Of a stretch of DNA of 64,000 nt, positions 9,387-19,232 are shown in pieces (positions within the stretch are counted from its first letter, which is position 1; each line of letters opens with the position of its first letter). The stretch is from assembly GCF_000507145.1 (NCBI RefSeq), contig NZ_AYTO01000019.1, forward strand, positions 1-64,000. The letters are read 5' to 3'. The notes under the pieces are model-generated. The model searched no databases. It had not been told where the DNA came from and was given only the letters and a program-made list of their open reading frames with translations. The translations under genes were made by a program, and so were the position numbers. Source of the DNA: Bacillus tequilensis KCTC 13622. GTDB taxonomy: Bacteria; Bacillota; Bacilli; Bacillales; Bacillaceae.

Positions 9387-10448
9387 ATGGAAGGTTATTT
9401 AGTGTTAGAAGATGGAACGGCGTTCAGCGGAGAGCTGGACGATCATGAAAACTGCACGGGGGAAGCTGTTTTTTTTACAGGAATGACAGGCTACCAGGAA
9501 GTGCTGACAGATCCATCATACAAAGGACAGATTATCGTATTTACCTACCCGCTGATTGGCAACTACGGCATTAATGAAAAGGATTTTGAAAGCAAGAAAC
9601 CGCAAGTAAAAGCCGCGGTTGTCTACGAGGCGTGTGATCATTTTTCTCATCATGAAGCGGTATACAGCCTCAAGGAGTATTTGCAGAAATGGAACATCCC
9701 GCTGTTGACCCATGTGGATACGAGGGCAGTCGTGAAAAAAATCCGTGCGAACGGAACGATGGGTGCGACTGTCACAGCCTCTAAAGAAGCAACTGAGATC
9801 GCTCTTCAGCCTGAGAACGTTGCAGAACAGGCTTCCGCACAGGAAATCACAACACTTGGCGGCGGAAATAAACATATCGCCCTCATCGATTTCGGCTTTA
9901 AAAAGTCAATCGTGTCGTCACTTGTCAAACGAGGCTGCAAGGTCGCCGTGGTGCCGTATCAGCAAATGGAAGCTGTATACGATATAAAGCCGGACGGCAT
10001 TGTGCTATCGAACGGACCTGGAGACCCAAAAGCCATTCAGCCGTATTTAGGAAAGCTCAAAAGCATCATCAGCCGTTATCCGACTCTCGGCATCTGTCTC
10101 GGACATCAGCTGATCGCGCTCGCGTTCGGAGGGAATACATTCAAGCTGCCATTCGGACACAGGGGCGCAAATCATCCGGTCATCGACCGAGAAACGAAAC
10201 GCGTCTTTATGACAAGCCAAAATCACAGCTATGTGGTTGATGAACAGTCCATTAATGAAGAAGAACTCAAGATCAGATTTCATCATGTCAATGATACGTC
10301 AGTTGAAGGGCTTTCCCATAAAAAATGGCCTGTCATGAGTGTTCAATTCCACCCGGAAGCTCATCCCGGACCGGCGGAAAGCGAATGGATTTTTGATGAT
10401 TATCTAAAGAATGTGATACCAGCAAGGAGAGAAATCGCGCATGCCTAA
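9387..10448 (+). CDS. carA: Carbamoyl-phosphate synthase, small (glutaminase) subunit, arginine-specific
   Basis: CarA (353 aa) hydrolyses glutamine and channels ammonia to CarB. The N-terminal CPSase domain starts LVLEDGTAFSGEL; the class-I amidotransferase triad is seen as Cys in LGICLGHQ and His/Glu in FHPEAHPGP near the C-terminus. Its location inside the arg operon marks it as the arginine-specific isozyme, distinct from the pyrimidine one. It overlaps carB by eight bases. Confidence 0.97.
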   Translation: MEGYLVLEDGTAFSGELDDHENCTGEAVFFTGMTGYQEVLTDPSYKGQIIVFTYPLIGNYGINEKDFESKKPQVKAAVVYEACDHFSHHEAVYSLKEYLQKWNIPLLTHVDTRAVVKKIRANGTMGATVTASKEATEIALQPENVAEQASAQEITTLGGGNKHIALIDFGFKKSIVSSLVKRGCKVAVVPYQQMEAVYDIKPDGIVLSNGPGDPKAIQPYLGKLKSIISRYPTLGICLGHQLIALAFGGNTFKLPFGHRGANHPVIDRETKRVFMTSQNHSYVVDEQSINEEELKIRFHHVNDTSVEGLSHKKWPVMSVQFHPEAHPGPAESEWIFDDYLKNVIPARREIAHA

Positions 10449-13400
10449 AGACACCAGTATTTCAAGCATATTAGTAATCGGCTCAGGCCCGATCATTATC
10501 GGTCAGGCGGCAGAATTTGATTATTCAGGCACTCAAGGATGCATCGCGCTGAAGGAGGAAGGCTATCGGGTGATCCTCGTCAACAACAATCCGGCGACCA
10601 TTATGACCGATGAAGCCTTCGCTGATGAAATTTATTTTGAGCCGCTGACAGCGGAAAGCCTGGCTGCCATCATTAAGAAAGAACAGCCTGATGGACTTCT
10701 TGCCAATTTAGGCGGGCAGACCGCGTTGAATTTAGCAGTGGAGCTTGAGGAAACGGGTGTTTTGAAAGAACACGGCGTCAAGCTTCTCGGCACATCCGTT
10801 GAGACGATACAAAAAGGAGAAGACCGGGAAAAATTCCGTTCGTTAATGAACGAATTGAACCAGCCCGTGCCGGAGAGTGAAATTGTTGATAACGAAACCG
10901 ACGCCATCCGTTTTGCGGAATCCATCGGTTTTCCTGTCATTATCAGACCTGCTTACACATTAGGCGGAAAGGGCGGAGGAATCGCTCCTGATAAAGAAGC
11001 CTTTACAGCCATGATCAAGCAGGCGCTATTAGCAAGCCCGATCAATCAATGCCTTGTGGAAAAAAGCATTGCCGGCTTTAAAGAAATTGAATACGAAGTC
11101 ATGCGTGACAGCAATAACACATGCATTACCGTGTGCAACATGGAAAACATCGATCCGGTCGGTGTGCACACAGGTGACTCCATCGTTGTGGCGCCTTCAC
11201 AAACGTTAACGGATGAAGATTATCAAATGCTGCGGACGGCAAGTCTGACGATCATCTCGGCACTTGATGTCGTAGGCGGCTGCAACATTCAATTCGCGCT
11301 TGATCCCTTCAGCAAGCAATATTACGTCATCGAAGTGAATCCGCGTGTCAGCCGGTCATCGGCTTTGGCGTCTAAAGCAACCGGTTATCCGATTGCAAAG
11401 ATGGCTGCAAAACTGGCAGTCGGATACACCCTTGACGAGCTGAAAAATCCGCTCACAGGCTCGACTTACGCAAGCTTTGAACCGGCGCTGGACTATGTCA
11501 TCGTCAAATTTCCGCGCTGGCCGTTTGATAAATTCAAAAACGCAGACCGCAAGCTCGGCACAAAAATGAAAGCGACCGGAGAAGTGATGGCGATTGAACG
11601 GAATTTAGAAGCGGCGGTACAAAAGGCTGCGGCATCTCTTGAACTGAAAAATATCGGTACGCACCTTCCAGAGCTCAGCGGCTTGTCGATTGAAGCGCTA
11701 TGGGAATTGGCAGTCACGCCGGACGACCGCAGATTTTTCGTGGTCATGGAGCTGTTAAGCCGCAGCATGACGATTCATGACATTCATGCAAAAACAAAAA
11801 TTGATCCGTTTTTCCTGCACGCGTTTAATAACATTATCAAACTGGAGAACCGCATAATGGAAGCGGGCGGCGATCTCTCTTTTGACTTATTGAAAAAAGC
11901 GAAGGAAAAAGGATTTTCAGATGCAACGATTGCCTCGCTTATCGGCAAAACAGAAGAAGAGGTGCGCGCGCTTCGCAAGGAGATGGGCATTGTGCCTTCC
12001 TTCAAAATTGTCGATACATGCGCGGCTGAATTTGATGCAAAAACAAACTACTTCTACTCCACCTATTTCGGAGAGAGCGATGGGGACATCAGCCGCAAAG
12101 AGAAAAAACGCGCGCTGATTATCGGTTCAGGACCCATTCGGATCGGCCAAGGCGTTGAATTTGATTACAGTGCCGTTCACGGTGTGCTGACACTGCAAGA
12201 GCTTGGGCTCGAAACCATCATGATTAACAATAACCCGGAAACAGTCAGCACCGACTATGAAATTGCAGACCGTCTGTATTTTGAACCGATGACGACGGAG
12301 CACATTTTAAACGTAGCGGAGCAGGAAAACATTGATTTTGCTATCGTGCAATTTGGCGGCCAAACCGCGATCAATGCTGCTGAAGCGCTCGAAAAAGCAG
12401 GCATTACCCTGCTCGGCACATCGTTTAAAACGCTCGACGTGTTAGAGGATCGCGATCAGTTCTATCAGCTTCTTGATGAGCTTGGATTGAACCACGCAAA
12501 AGGAGAAATCGCTTATACAAAAGAAGAGGCTGCTGCAAAAGCTGATGAGATCGGCTATCCGGTGCTCATCCGCCCATCTTATGTCATCGGCGGAATGGGC
12601 ATGATCATTGTTCACTCGCAAGCCGAGCTTTCTCAGCTGCTGCATGGTGAGAACAGCATGCCGTACCCGATTTTAATTGATCAGTATGTGTCAGGAAAGG
12701 AAGTCGAAATTGATTTGATTTCCGATGGTGAGGATATCTTTATCCCGACATATACAGAGCATATTGAACGGGCTGGTGTCCATTCGGGAGACAGCTTTGC
12801 CATCCTTCCCGGACCGTCCATTACAAGCGGACTGCAGCAGGGCATAAAAGATGCCGCGGAAAAAATTGCCCGAAAGCTCTCCTTTAAAGGCATCATGAAC
12901 ATTCAATTTGTGATTGACAATGGCAATATTCTCGTTCTTGAAGTGAATCCGAGAGCGAGCCGCACGGTACCTGTCGTCAGCAAAGTAATGGGCGTTCCGA
13001 TGATCCCGCTCGCCACACGTCTATTGGCGGGGGCGTCTTTAAAAGATCTAAACCCGGAAGTTCAAAATCATCATGGGGTTGCCGTGAAGTTCCCTGTATT
13101 TTCGTCTCACGCAATTCAGGATGTGGATGTCAAGCTTGGGCCGGAAATGAAATCAACGGGAGAAGGCATGTGTGTTGCATTTGATGCCGACAGTGCCTTG
13201 AAAAAAATCTATACACGTGTCTGGAATCTAAAAGGAAGCATTTATTTGCAAAACGGCCCGGAAGAGTTGAAGGAGTTAGCGGAAAAAGCCGGTTTTACGG
13301 TTCATGAAGGAACATTTGCCTCATGGATGAAACAGGAAGAAAAAGCGCTTCACATCAATCTGAGCGGCTCCGATGAAGCCCGCAAAGAACGTTTGGAAGC

Positions 13401-13533
13401 GATGACGCACGGCATTACCGTCTTTACAGAAGAAGAAACCGTGCGGGCGTTTTTACAAAGCGGTTCGGGCCATCCTCAGCCTGTATCTCTCAAAGATCTC
13501 TATAAAAAGGAAGTGGCATCATGCACACAGTGA
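10441..13533 (+). CDS. carB: Carbamoyl-phosphate synthase, large subunit, arginine-specific
   Basis: CarB (1030 aa) makes carbamoyl phosphate from bicarbonate, ammonia and two ATP. It contains two homologous ATP-grasp halves, each opening with a [14 protein letters not shown] motif (around residues 14 and 560), an oligomerisation region between, and a short C-terminal domain. It is shorter than the about 1070-residue pyrimidine or enterobacterial enzymes, chiefly in the C-terminal allosteric domain, as known for arginine-specific Bacillus CarB. It overlaps carA (8 bases) and argF (13 bases). Confidence 0.97.
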   Translation: MPKDTSISSILVIGSGPIIIGQAAEFDYSGTQGCIALKEEGYRVILVNNNPATIMTDEAFADEIYFEPLTAESLAAIIKKEQPDGLLANLGGQTALNLAVELEETGVLKEHGVKLLGTSVETIQKGEDREKFRSLMNELNQPVPESEIVDNETDAIRFAESIGFPVIIRPAYTLGGKGGGIAPDKEAFTAMIKQALLASPINQCLVEKSIAGFKEIEYEVMRDSNNTCITVCNMENIDPVGVHTGDSIVVAPSQTLTDEDYQMLRTASLTIISALDVVGGCNIQFALDPFSKQYYVIEVNPRVSRSSALASKATGYPIAKMAAKLAVGYTLDELKNPLTGSTYASFEPALDYVIVKFPRWPFDKFKNADRKLGTKMKATGEVMAIERNLEAAVQKAAASLELKNIGTHLPELSGLSIEALWELAVTPDDRRFFVVMELLSRSMTIHDIHAKTKIDPFFLHAFNNIIKLENRIMEAGGDLSFDLLKKAKEKGFSDATIASLIGKTEEEVRALRKEMGIVPSFKIVDTCAAEFDAKTNYFYSTYFGESDGDISRKEKKRALIIGSGPIRIGQGVEFDYSAVHGVLTLQELGLETIMINNNPETVSTDYEIADRLYFEPMTTEHILNVAEQENIDFAIVQFGGQTAINAAEALEKAGITLLGTSFKTLDVLEDRDQFYQLLDELGLNHAKGEIAYTKEEAAAKADEIGYPVLIRPSYVIGGMGMIIVHSQAELSQLLHGENSMPYPILIDQYVSGKEVEIDLISDGEDIFIPTYTEHIERAGVHSGDSFAILPGPSITSGLQQGIKDAAEKIARKLSFKGIMNIQFVIDNGNILVLEVNPRASRTVPVVSKVMGVPMIPLATRLLAGASLKDLNPEVQNHHGVAVKFPVFSSHAIQDVDVKLGPEMKSTGEGMCVAFDADSALKKIYTRVWNLKGSIYLQNGPEELKELAEKAGFTVHEGTFASWMKQEEKALHINLSGSDEARKERLEAMTHGITVFTEEETVRAFLQSGSGHPQPVSLKDLYKKEVASCTQ

Positions 13534-14465
13534 CGCAAACCAGTTTATACGGAAAAGATTTATTAACATTAAAGGATCTTAGTGAACAGGATATAAACGC
13601 CTTGCTCGCAGAAGCCGGTGAACTGAAACAAAACAAAATCCAGCCTATTTTCCAAGGCAAAACCTTGGCGATGATTTTTGAAAAATCATCAACGCGGACT
13701 CGTGTTTCATTTGAAGCCGGCATGGCGCAGCTGGGCGGGAGCGCCCTTTTCTTAAGCCGGAACGATATTCAGCTTGGACGCGGTGAAACTGTCGCTGATA
13801 CAGCAAAAGTGCTGTCAGGCTATGTGGATGCCATCATGATCCGGACCTTTGAGCATGAAAAGGTGGAGGAGCTTGCCAAAGAAGCTGAGATTCCGGTCAT
13901 CAACGGACTTACGGATAAATACCATCCATGCCAGGCGCTGGCGGACCTTTTGACGATTAAGGAAACGAAAGGGAAGCTTAAAGGCGTGAAAGTCGCGTAC
14001 GTCGGAGACGGAAATAACGTGGCGCACTCCTTAATGATCGGCTGCGCCAAAATGGGCTGTGATATCTCGATCGCTTCGCCAAAGGGATACGAGGTATTGG
14101 ATGAAGCAGTTGAAGCAGCGAAATCTGCTGCGCTTCAAACAGGGGCTTCCATCACGCTTACGGCTGATCCGATTAAAGCTGTAAAAGACGCTGATGTGAT
14201 TTATTCCGATGTGTTTACAAGCATGGGGCAGGAAGCGGAAGAACAAGAGCGTCTCGCTGTCTTCGCGCCTTATCAGGTGAATGCGGCGCTGGTCAGCCAT
14301 GCCAAGCCTGACTATACATTTTTACATTGTCTCCCTGCGCACCGTGAGGAAGAAGTGACTGCGGAGATTATTGACGGGCCGAATTCTGCGGTATTCCAGC
14401 AGGCGGAAAACCGTCTGCATGTGCAAAAAGCACTGCTGAAGGCCATTTTATACAAAGAGGAATAA
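13521..14465 (+). CDS. argF: Ornithine carbamoyltransferase
   Basis: ArgF (314 aa) joins carbamoyl phosphate and ornithine to citrulline. The carbamoyl-phosphate loop STRTR, the ornithine-site motif (DMGQE-like SMGQE) and the catalytic HCLPAHR are all present. Its start lies inside the end of carB (13-base overlap), so the two are translationally coupled. It is the last gene of the operon and ends at a clear terminator. Confidence 0.97.
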   Translation: MHTVTQTSLYGKDLLTLKDLSEQDINALLAEAGELKQNKIQPIFQGKTLAMIFEKSSTRTRVSFEAGMAQLGGSALFLSRNDIQLGRGETVADTAKVLSGYVDAIMIRTFEHEKVEELAKEAEIPVINGLTDKYHPCQALADLLTIKETKGKLKGVKVAYVGDGNNVAHSLMIGCAKMGCDISIASPKGYEVLDEAVEAAKSAALQTGASITLTADPIKAVKDADVIYSDVFTSMGQEAEEQERLAVFAPYQVNAALVSHAKPDYTFLHCLPAHREEEVTAEIIDGPNSAVFQQAENRLHVQKALLKAILYKEE

Positions 14466-14470
14466 GCGAA

Positions 14471-14501
14471 AAACTGCTGGGTTAGACTCAGCGGTTTTTT
14501 T
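14471..14501 (+). terminator. Terminator of the arg-car operon
   Basis: Stem AAACTGCTG (14471-14479) pairs with CAGCGGTTT (14489-14497), followed by T residues. Confidence 0.85.
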
Positions 14502-14507
14502 GATGGA

Positions 14508-14539
14508 AACATATTCACAGCCGCTTAGGCGCATACTAT
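14508..14539 (+). promoter_or_regulatory. Candidate sporulation promoter of yjzC (sigma-G/sigma-E type)
   Basis: AACATA (14508-14513), exactly 18 bases, then CATACTAT (14532-14539). This is the same -10 octamer and spacing as the promoter at 489-519. It fits the sigma-G pattern and is near the sigma-E pattern. Confidence 0.5.
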
Positions 14540-14565
14540 AGCAAAAAGGAAAAGGAGGAAAAACA

Positions 14566-14745
14566 GTGGGACAGCAGCATCAATTCCGGCCCGGGCAAAA
14601 AGCGCCCAACAATGGCATTTATGTTGAAATCGGCGAGACGGGAAGCATGGTTAAAAATCCTCAAAAAATCCATTTGTCGGCAGGGGAAATGTTTCCCGAA
14701 ACATCAAATCACAACCGGCTGTGGACTTATAAAAGAAAGCCGTGA
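14566..14745 (+). CDS. yjzC: Small YjzC-family protein
   Basis: A 59-residue protein beginning MGQQHQFRPGQKAPNNG and ending LWTYKRKP, matching the short YjzC family found in Bacillus. It starts at GTG 14566, preceded by AAAGGAGG. It is compact, rich in Pro, Asn and Gly, with no cysteine or membrane segment. The function is unknown. The sporulation-type promoter suggests expression in the developing spore. Confidence 0.8.
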   Translation: MGQQHQFRPGQKAPNNGIYVEIGETGSMVKNPQKIHLSAGEMFPETSNHNRLWTYKRKP

Positions 14746-14752
14746 CCAAGAA

Positions 14753-14784
14753 AAAACCCAAAACAATAAATGTTTTGGGTTTTT
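14753..14784. terminator. Bidirectional terminator between yjzC and yjzD
   Basis: A 13-bp perfect stem (14753-14765 with 771-783) has A-rich left and T-rich right flanks, so it can serve both converging genes. Confidence 0.85.
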
Positions 14785-14790
14785 GGCTTT

Positions 14791-14976
14791 TTAATGCTGG
14801 CTTGCATTTTTGTTCATAGGCATGATTTCCGCTAAAACCATGATTAAGACATACAGTACAACAGCAATGATAGATGATGATTTGAAATTGTACGCAGCGC
14901 TGTTCATGCTGGCAATCAAGTAGCATGCCATATGTGATAAAAGGAACGTCCAAATAAAGGCAATAATATATCGCAC
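14791..14976 (-). CDS. yjzD: Small membrane protein YjzD (DUF2929)
   Basis: A 61-residue protein with two predicted membrane helices (residues 3-24 and 35-52), matching the DUF2929 family. Translation starts at a GTG (14976) behind GAGGTGG. In B. subtilis the protein has been reported to aid export of FtsY-dependent substrates or to associate with membranes only loosely; I treat the function as unknown. A probable promoter upstream on the minus strand carries an extended -10 TGGTATGAT near 15014-15022. Confidence 0.8.
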   Translation of the reverse strand: MRYIIAFIWTFLLSHMACYLIASMNSAAYNFKSSSIIAVVLYVLIMVLAEIMPMNKNASQH

Positions 14977-15225
14977 GTTTCCACCTCGTCCTTCTCATTC
15001 TATTCTAAAAGTTATCATACCATACAAAAAGCGTAGGGGGAATCCAATTTTAGAAGAAAGTGAGGTGACAAAAGAGTCTGATTCGTCACACTTTAATGAT
15101 AAAATATAAAAAACGTCAATGGTATATTAGCCAAAACTGTAAAAGGCTAGGACTTTACCTTATTCGTTTCTTTTCTTTTTACATAAGATAGCGTGAGATG
15201 GAGTGTGAAAGGAGGCGGGCAAGCG

Positions 15226-15960
15226 ATGGGAATAACGGAAAGGTATTTTCAATTAGGAACGGAGCATAATGTCATTCATCTGCCCTATCGCCCGAACGGC
15301 TTCGGCATCTTTATCCTGGGGGACAGAACCCACTTTGTCGGGAATGATTCAAGCTTTTGGCTTCAGCATTACGGCAGAAATCAGCTGCTGAATATGCTGA
15401 GGAATGAAGGCTATACTCTCTTTAACAGCAATCTGTTTGGAAGGCACTGGGGAGCGGAAAAAGCGGTCACCTATGCCAAGCAGCTGATACATTTCGTGCT
15501 GAAACAAGAAATACTCAATCCGAAGATTCATATTTTAGCAGAAGGCATGGGTGCTCTCGTAGCCGATGAACTGCTTCGTTTTTCCCCGGACCATATCCGC
15601 TCAGTCGCGATGTTGAATCCTTGTCTCGATCTTCAGGCTCATTATGAATCCGAGAAAGAAAATAAATTTTTCTATAAACAATTTTTAAAAGAAGTATCGG
15701 AAAGCTGCGGAATTTCTGAAAAAGAAGCCGAAGTGCTCCGTTACAAAACAATTGAAAGCTATCCGAGCGGTGTGCCGGTTCATATATGGCAGCGTATGAC
15801 CGGAGCTCCCTATCCGTACAGCGTACATGCGGAAGTATTCAAGGAAAAGCAGCAAAAGCAAGGCTCCCCGGTCGACATGACATATCACTTATTTGAGCAT
15901 CCAAACAGAATTTATGCATCAATCTGCAAATTCTTTCGCAGTCATGAAAAAGAGTTATAG
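15226..15960 (+). CDS. yjaU: Alpha/beta-hydrolase-like protein YjaU
   Basis: A 244-residue cytosolic protein with an alpha/beta hydrolase outline: an early strand [12 protein letters not shown] and a modified nucleophile elbow [13 protein letters not shown] where the usual Ser is replaced by Met. The enzyme may therefore be catalytically inactive or use a different residue. The frame is open from 15193, but AAAGGAGG at 15208-15215 is spaced correctly for ATG 15226. It is followed by a terminator-like hairpin and yjaV. Confidence 0.75.
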   Translation: MGITERYFQLGTEHNVIHLPYRPNGFGIFILGDRTHFVGNDSSFWLQHYGRNQLLNMLRNEGYTLFNSNLFGRHWGAEKAVTYAKQLIHFVLKQEILNPKIHILAEGMGALVADELLRFSPDHIRSVAMLNPCLDLQAHYESEKENKFFYKQFLKEVSESCGISEKEAEVLRYKTIESYPSGVPVHIWQRMTGAPYPYSVHAEVFKEKQQKQGSPVDMTYHLFEHPNRIYASICKFFRSHEKEL

Positions 15961-15973
15961 AGAATACAATAAT

Positions 15974-16007
15974 AACAGCCTTCTCTTTGCGGAGGCTGTT
16001 TTGCTTT
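15974..16007 (+). terminator. Terminator between yjaU and yjaV
   Basis: A 10-bp stem with one G-T pair (15974-15983 with 15991-16000), followed by a T-rich stretch. It argues that yjaV starts after this point rather than inside yjaU. Confidence 0.65.
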
Positions 16008-16039
16008 GGAAAAATGCAACCAGAGGGGCGGCAGATGCA

Positions 16040-16597
16040 ATGGAATCAACGCTAATTGTAGGTGCAGACGAATTTTTCGGCCTTTCATTGTGCGAGCGAA
16101 TGATGGAAGAAGGCATACATGTTGACGTTATTTTGGCGGAAACAGAAGATGAAACGAGACAAATGTACCTAGAAGAAAGACTCATGTGGCTTGGGAGAAA
16201 TGAACTCTTTCGTCAGCTTGAACACATTGAGGAGCAAAAATATGATACAATTTGTATCCAGTTTGGCGGCTTTTTGCCTGTAGACCAATTTGATTCTCCC
16301 TATATATTAGTATATGAACAAGACCGAAAAGAATGGGAAAAACGTGAAAAGCCAGGATCGGAAACAACAGTGATTCTGCCGAAAATGTATGGGCCGTGGA
16401 AAGAAGAAACCGAGGAAGAGGGCTATTACACAGGTGATGTGGCTGACGAACTGCTGAGATTCCTGCTCGAACCAAGCCGCACTGGCAAAAATCAGTTTTT
16501 CGATTTGCCAGTCACAGAAAAAACCACAAAAGAAGAAGCGAAAACAAAAATTTCCGAGTGGAAAAGACAATTTTCATCAATTTTCGACAAATATTAA
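16040..16597 (+). CDS. yjaV: Rossmann-like (nucleoside-diphosphate-sugar epimerase-like) protein YjaV
   Basis: A 185-residue protein starting MESTLIVGADEFFGLSL, which looks like a degenerate GxxGxxG Rossmann opening of short NAD(P)-binding epimerases. It later shows a KMYGPW block typical of extended SDR proteins. It is about half the length of real epimerases and lacks a visible YxxxK pair, so enzymatic activity is doubtful. The frame opens at 15893 inside yjaU, but the intervening terminator and GAGGGGCGG before 16040 favour the later ATG. It lies just upstream of med. Confidence 0.7.
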   Translation: MESTLIVGADEFFGLSLCERMMEEGIHVDVILAETEDETRQMYLEERLMWLGRNELFRQLEHIEEQKYDTICIQFGGFLPVDQFDSPYILVYEQDRKEWEKREKPGSETTVILPKMYGPWKEETEEEGYYTGDVADELLRFLLEPSRTGKNQFFDLPVTEKTTKEEAKTKISEWKRQFSSIFDKY

Positions 16598-16687
16598 GAA
16601 AAACCTTCCATGTTTCGAGTTTTCTAGATACAATAAACGTATAAAAATGCTACATGTCATAGCTTGTCAAAAGGAGTTGAACATGAC

Positions 16688-17653
16688 TTGATCAAAAGGC
16701 TTGTCATGATCTTTTCTGTCCTCCTTTTATTGAGCGGATGTGGACAAACTCCGTTTAAAGGAAAAGTTGAGAAGGTCGGCATGCTCTTTCCTGATACGAT
16801 TAATGACCTCGTATGGGGCACAAAAGGGTATAAAGGATTACTGAATATACAATCAAAATACAATGTGGATGTCTACTATAAAGAAGGCGTTAAAACAGAT
16901 GAAGATATTATAAATGCGATTGAGGATTTTCATAAGCGAGGCGTCAATCTTCTCTATGGCCATGGGAGTGAATATGCAGAGGTGTTTAACTTGGTCAGCG
17001 AAGATTATCCAGATATGGAATTCGTCATTTCTAATGCAAAGGCGAAAGCTGATAATGTGACGAGTGTCCATTTCAGCGGGGAAGCAATTGGCTTTTTTGG
17101 CGGAATGACAGCCGCCCATATGTCGAAAACGAATCAGGTTGGCGTGATTGCTTCTTTTACATGGCAGCCTGAAGTTGACGGTTTTATCAAAGGAGCCAAA
17201 TATGAAAATCCGGATATAGAAGTAAACACGGAATATACGGATCATTGGGATGATGATATGACAGCAGTAAAGCTTTATCAAAAAATGAAGAACGAGGGCG
17301 CGGATGTTGTTTATCCCGCCGGAGATGGGTATAATGTTCCTGTTATTCAGCAAATCAAAAAAGACGGCCTTTATGCCATCGGCTACGTCACAGATCAATC
17401 GGATCTGGGCGAGAATACCGTATTAACCAGCACTGTGCAGAATGTGGACAAGGCCTATGAAATCATCGCTGAGCAATTCAACAAAGGCACCCTTGAAGGC
17501 GGCGATCATTACTACGATCTGAAAACGAGAGTCGTTGAAATGGGAACTTTCAGCCCGCTTGTCGATAAAGACTTTCAGCAAAGAATCGCCAAGCTGATCA
17601 AAACATACAACAAAACAGGCGAACTGCCAAAAAACGAGTATGGAGTGATGTGA
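16688..17653 (+). CDS. med: Lipoprotein Med, positive regulator of comK
   Basis: A 321-residue lipoprotein of the BMP/PnrA-like periplasmic-binding fold. A signal peptide (LVMIFSVLLLLSGC) carries a lipobox with Cys near residue 17, and the mature part has the two-lobe binding-protein pattern seen in nucleoside-binding lipoproteins. In B. subtilis Med stimulates comK expression. The start is chosen as TTG 16688, 11 bases behind AAGGAG (16671-16676); another TTG at 16664 lies before that site and so is unlikely. comZ follows after one base. Confidence 0.9.
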   Translation: MIKRLVMIFSVLLLLSGCGQTPFKGKVEKVGMLFPDTINDLVWGTKGYKGLLNIQSKYNVDVYYKEGVKTDEDIINAIEDFHKRGVNLLYGHGSEYAEVFNLVSEDYPDMEFVISNAKAKADNVTSVHFSGEAIGFFGGMTAAHMSKTNQVGVIASFTWQPEVDGFIKGAKYENPDIEVNTEYTDHWDDDMTAVKLYQKMKNEGADVVYPAGDGYNVPVIQQIKKDGLYAIGYVTDQSDLGENTVLTSTVQNVDKAYEIIAEQFNKGTLEGGDHYYDLKTRVVEMGTFSPLVDKDFQQRIAKLIKTYNKTGELPKNEYGVM

Positions 17654-17654
17654 G

Positions 17655-17846
17655 ATGCAACATGAAAAAGCACTTGAGTTCATGCAAATTGCTATGAAAT
17701 ATCTTCCTGAAGCGAAAGAGCAGCTTGAAAAATCAGGAATCGAGCTGTCAATGGAAGCCATACAGCCGTTTATGAATCTATTTACAACGGTTATGGCTGA
17801 GGCTTATGAGCTTGGCAAGTCTGACGCGAACTCTGAAACCGAATAA
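17655..17846 (+). CDS. comZ: Competence regulator ComZ
   Basis: A 63-residue acidic, helical protein beginning MQHEKALEFMQIAMKY, with a leucine-zipper-like spacing of hydrophobics. ComZ of B. subtilis negatively affects comG transcription. It is cotranscribed with med (one-base gap), opposing Med's positive effect on competence. A bidirectional terminator follows. Confidence 0.92.
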   Translation: MQHEKALEFMQIAMKYLPEAKEQLEKSGIELSMEAIQPFMNLFTTVMAEAYELGKSDANSETE

Positions 17847-17850
17847 AAAG

Positions 17851-17876
17851 AAGCCACTTTTTCGAAAGTGGCTTTT
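17851..17876. terminator. Bidirectional terminator between comZ and yjzB
   Basis: A perfect 10-bp stem AAGCCACTTT (17851-17860) with a stable TTCG tetraloop. It is T-rich on both outer flanks and serves comZ and the converging yjzB. Confidence 0.88.
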
Positions 17877-18109
17877 CACATGATTTTCTTTTTAATAGCC
17901 GAAATCATCGGAGCAAGTTCCTTTAAAGCTGGCTTAATTTGATCAAGTGAGTTCATAATTGAACCGATTTGGTCCATAATATGCATGTACTGTATTGTCT
18001 CTTCATCATCGTTTGTCTCGGAAACCTCCTCTTCTTGTTGCTCTTCATTCTCAGCTGTTTGTTTTGGGGAATCACCGAACATCATTTTTGAAAACACATC
18101 CAACTGCAT
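17876..18109 (-). CDS. yjzB: Small acidic protein YjzB
   Basis: A 77-residue protein: a short N-terminal segment, a very acidic Glu-rich stretch in residues 20-37, then a helical C-terminus ending KKKIM. AAAGGAGG lies only three bases before ATG 18109, which is tight; a TTG six bases further in (MDVFSKMMF) would be better spaced and is an alternative start. No family function is known. It is divergent from fabHA. Confidence 0.7.
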   Translation of the reverse strand: MQLDVFSKMMFGDSPKQTAENEEQQEEEVSETNDDEETIQYMHIMDQIGSIMNSLDQIKPALKELAPMISAIKKKIM

Positions 18110-18171
18110 ACGCCTCCTTTCTATATACAACATTCTATGAGTAAGATGAACTGATAGTTTAGACGAATATA

Positions 18172-18200
18172 TTGCCATGCGAAAAAAAATAAGATAGAAT
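18172..18200 (+). promoter_or_regulatory. Sigma-A promoter of fabHA-fabF
   Basis: TTGCCA (18172-18177), 17-base spacer, TAGAAT (18195-18200). It overlaps the FapR operator by two bases. Confidence 0.75.
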
Positions 18201-18217
18201 TAGTACCTGATACTAAT
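18199..18217 (+). promoter_or_regulatory. FapR operator at fabHA
   Basis: ATTAGTACCTGATACTAAT, an inverted repeat of the FapR type, begins at the end of the -10 box and covers the predicted transcription start. FapR represses fatty-acid synthesis genes and is released by malonyl-CoA. Confidence 0.88.
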
Positions 18218-18272
18218 AATTGATCACAACCTGATTGATCTCTAAATTTACGATATAAAGGAGTCTTCCCTC

Positions 18273-19211
18273 ATGAAAGCTGGAATACTTGGTGTTGGAC
18301 GTTACGTTCCTGAGAAAGTTTTAACAAATCATGATCTTGAAAAAATGGTTGAAACTTCTGACGAGTGGATTCGTACTAGAACAGGAATAGAAGAAAGAAG
18401 AATTGCCGCAGATGATGTGCTTTCATCACATATGGCTGTTGCAGCTGCGAAAAAGGCGCTGGAACAAGCTGAAGTGGCAGCGGAGGATCTGGATATGATC
18501 CTGGTTGCGACTGTTACGCCTGATCAGTCATTTCCCACGGTCTCTTGTATGATTCAAGAACAACTCGGCGCGAAGAAAGCGTGTGCTATGGATATCAGCG
18601 CGGCTTGTGCTGGCTTCATGTACGGGGTTATAACCGGTAAACAATTTATTGAATCCGGAACCTACAAGCATGTTCTTGTTGTCGGTGTAGAAAAGCTCTC
18701 AAGCATTACAGACTGGGAAGACCGCAATACAGCCGTTCTGTTTGGAGACGGAGCAGGTGCTGCGGTAGTCGGACCGGTCAGCGATGACAGAGGAATCCTT
18801 TCATTTGAACTGGGAGCAGACGGCACAGGCGGTCAGCACTTGTACCTAAATGAAAAAGGACATACAATCATGAATGGACGAGAAGTTTTCAAATTTGCAG
18901 TCCGCCAAATGGGAGAATCATGCGTAAATGTCATTGAAAAAGCCGGGCTCTCAAAAGAGGATGTCGACTTTTTGATTCCGCATCAGGCGAACATCCGCAT
19001 CATGGAAGCCGCTCGCGAGCGTTTAGAGCTTCCTGTCGAAAAGATGTCTAAAACCGTTCATAAATATGGAAATACTTCTGCCGCATCCATTCCGATCTCT
19101 CTAGTAGAAGAATTGGAAGCTGGTAAAATCAAAGACGGCGATGTAGTCGTAATGGTAGGGTTCGGCGGAGGATTAACATGGGGCGCCATTGCAATCCGCT
19201 GGGGTCGATAA
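18273..19211 (+). CDS. fabHA: Beta-ketoacyl-ACP synthase III (isozyme A)
   Basis: FabHA (312 aa) condenses branched or straight acyl-CoA primers with malonyl-ACP to start fatty-acid synthesis. The Cys-His-Asn triad is seen as [12 protein letters not shown] (Cys about 113), PHQANIR (His) and KYGNTSAAS (Asn). It starts at ATG 18273 after AAAGGAG. It forms an operon with fabF 21 bases downstream and is controlled by the FapR operator. Confidence 0.97.
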   Translation: MKAGILGVGRYVPEKVLTNHDLEKMVETSDEWIRTRTGIEERRIAADDVLSSHMAVAAAKKALEQAEVAAEDLDMILVATVTPDQSFPTVSCMIQEQLGAKKACAMDISAACAGFMYGVITGKQFIESGTYKHVLVVGVEKLSSITDWEDRNTAVLFGDGAGAAVVGPVSDDRGILSFELGADGTGGQHLYLNEKGHTIMNGREVFKFAVRQMGESCVNVIEKAGLSKEDVDFLIPHQANIRIMEAARERLELPVEKMSKTVHKYGNTSAASIPISLVEELEAGKIKDGDVVVMVGFGGGLTWGAIAIRWGR

Positions 19212-19232
19212 AAAAAGTGAGGTGCACACAAG

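Noticed and set aside
9516..9875. 119-codon minus-strand frame inside carA
   Set aside because: Antisense shadow of a well-conserved enzyme gene; no translation signals.
15893..16039. N-terminal extension of yjaV overlapping yjaU
   Set aside because: It would read through a terminator hairpin, and a ribosome site sits at the later ATG.
16664..16687. Upstream TTG start for med
   Set aside because: The Shine-Dalgarno sequence lies downstream of it, so TTG 16688 is favoured.
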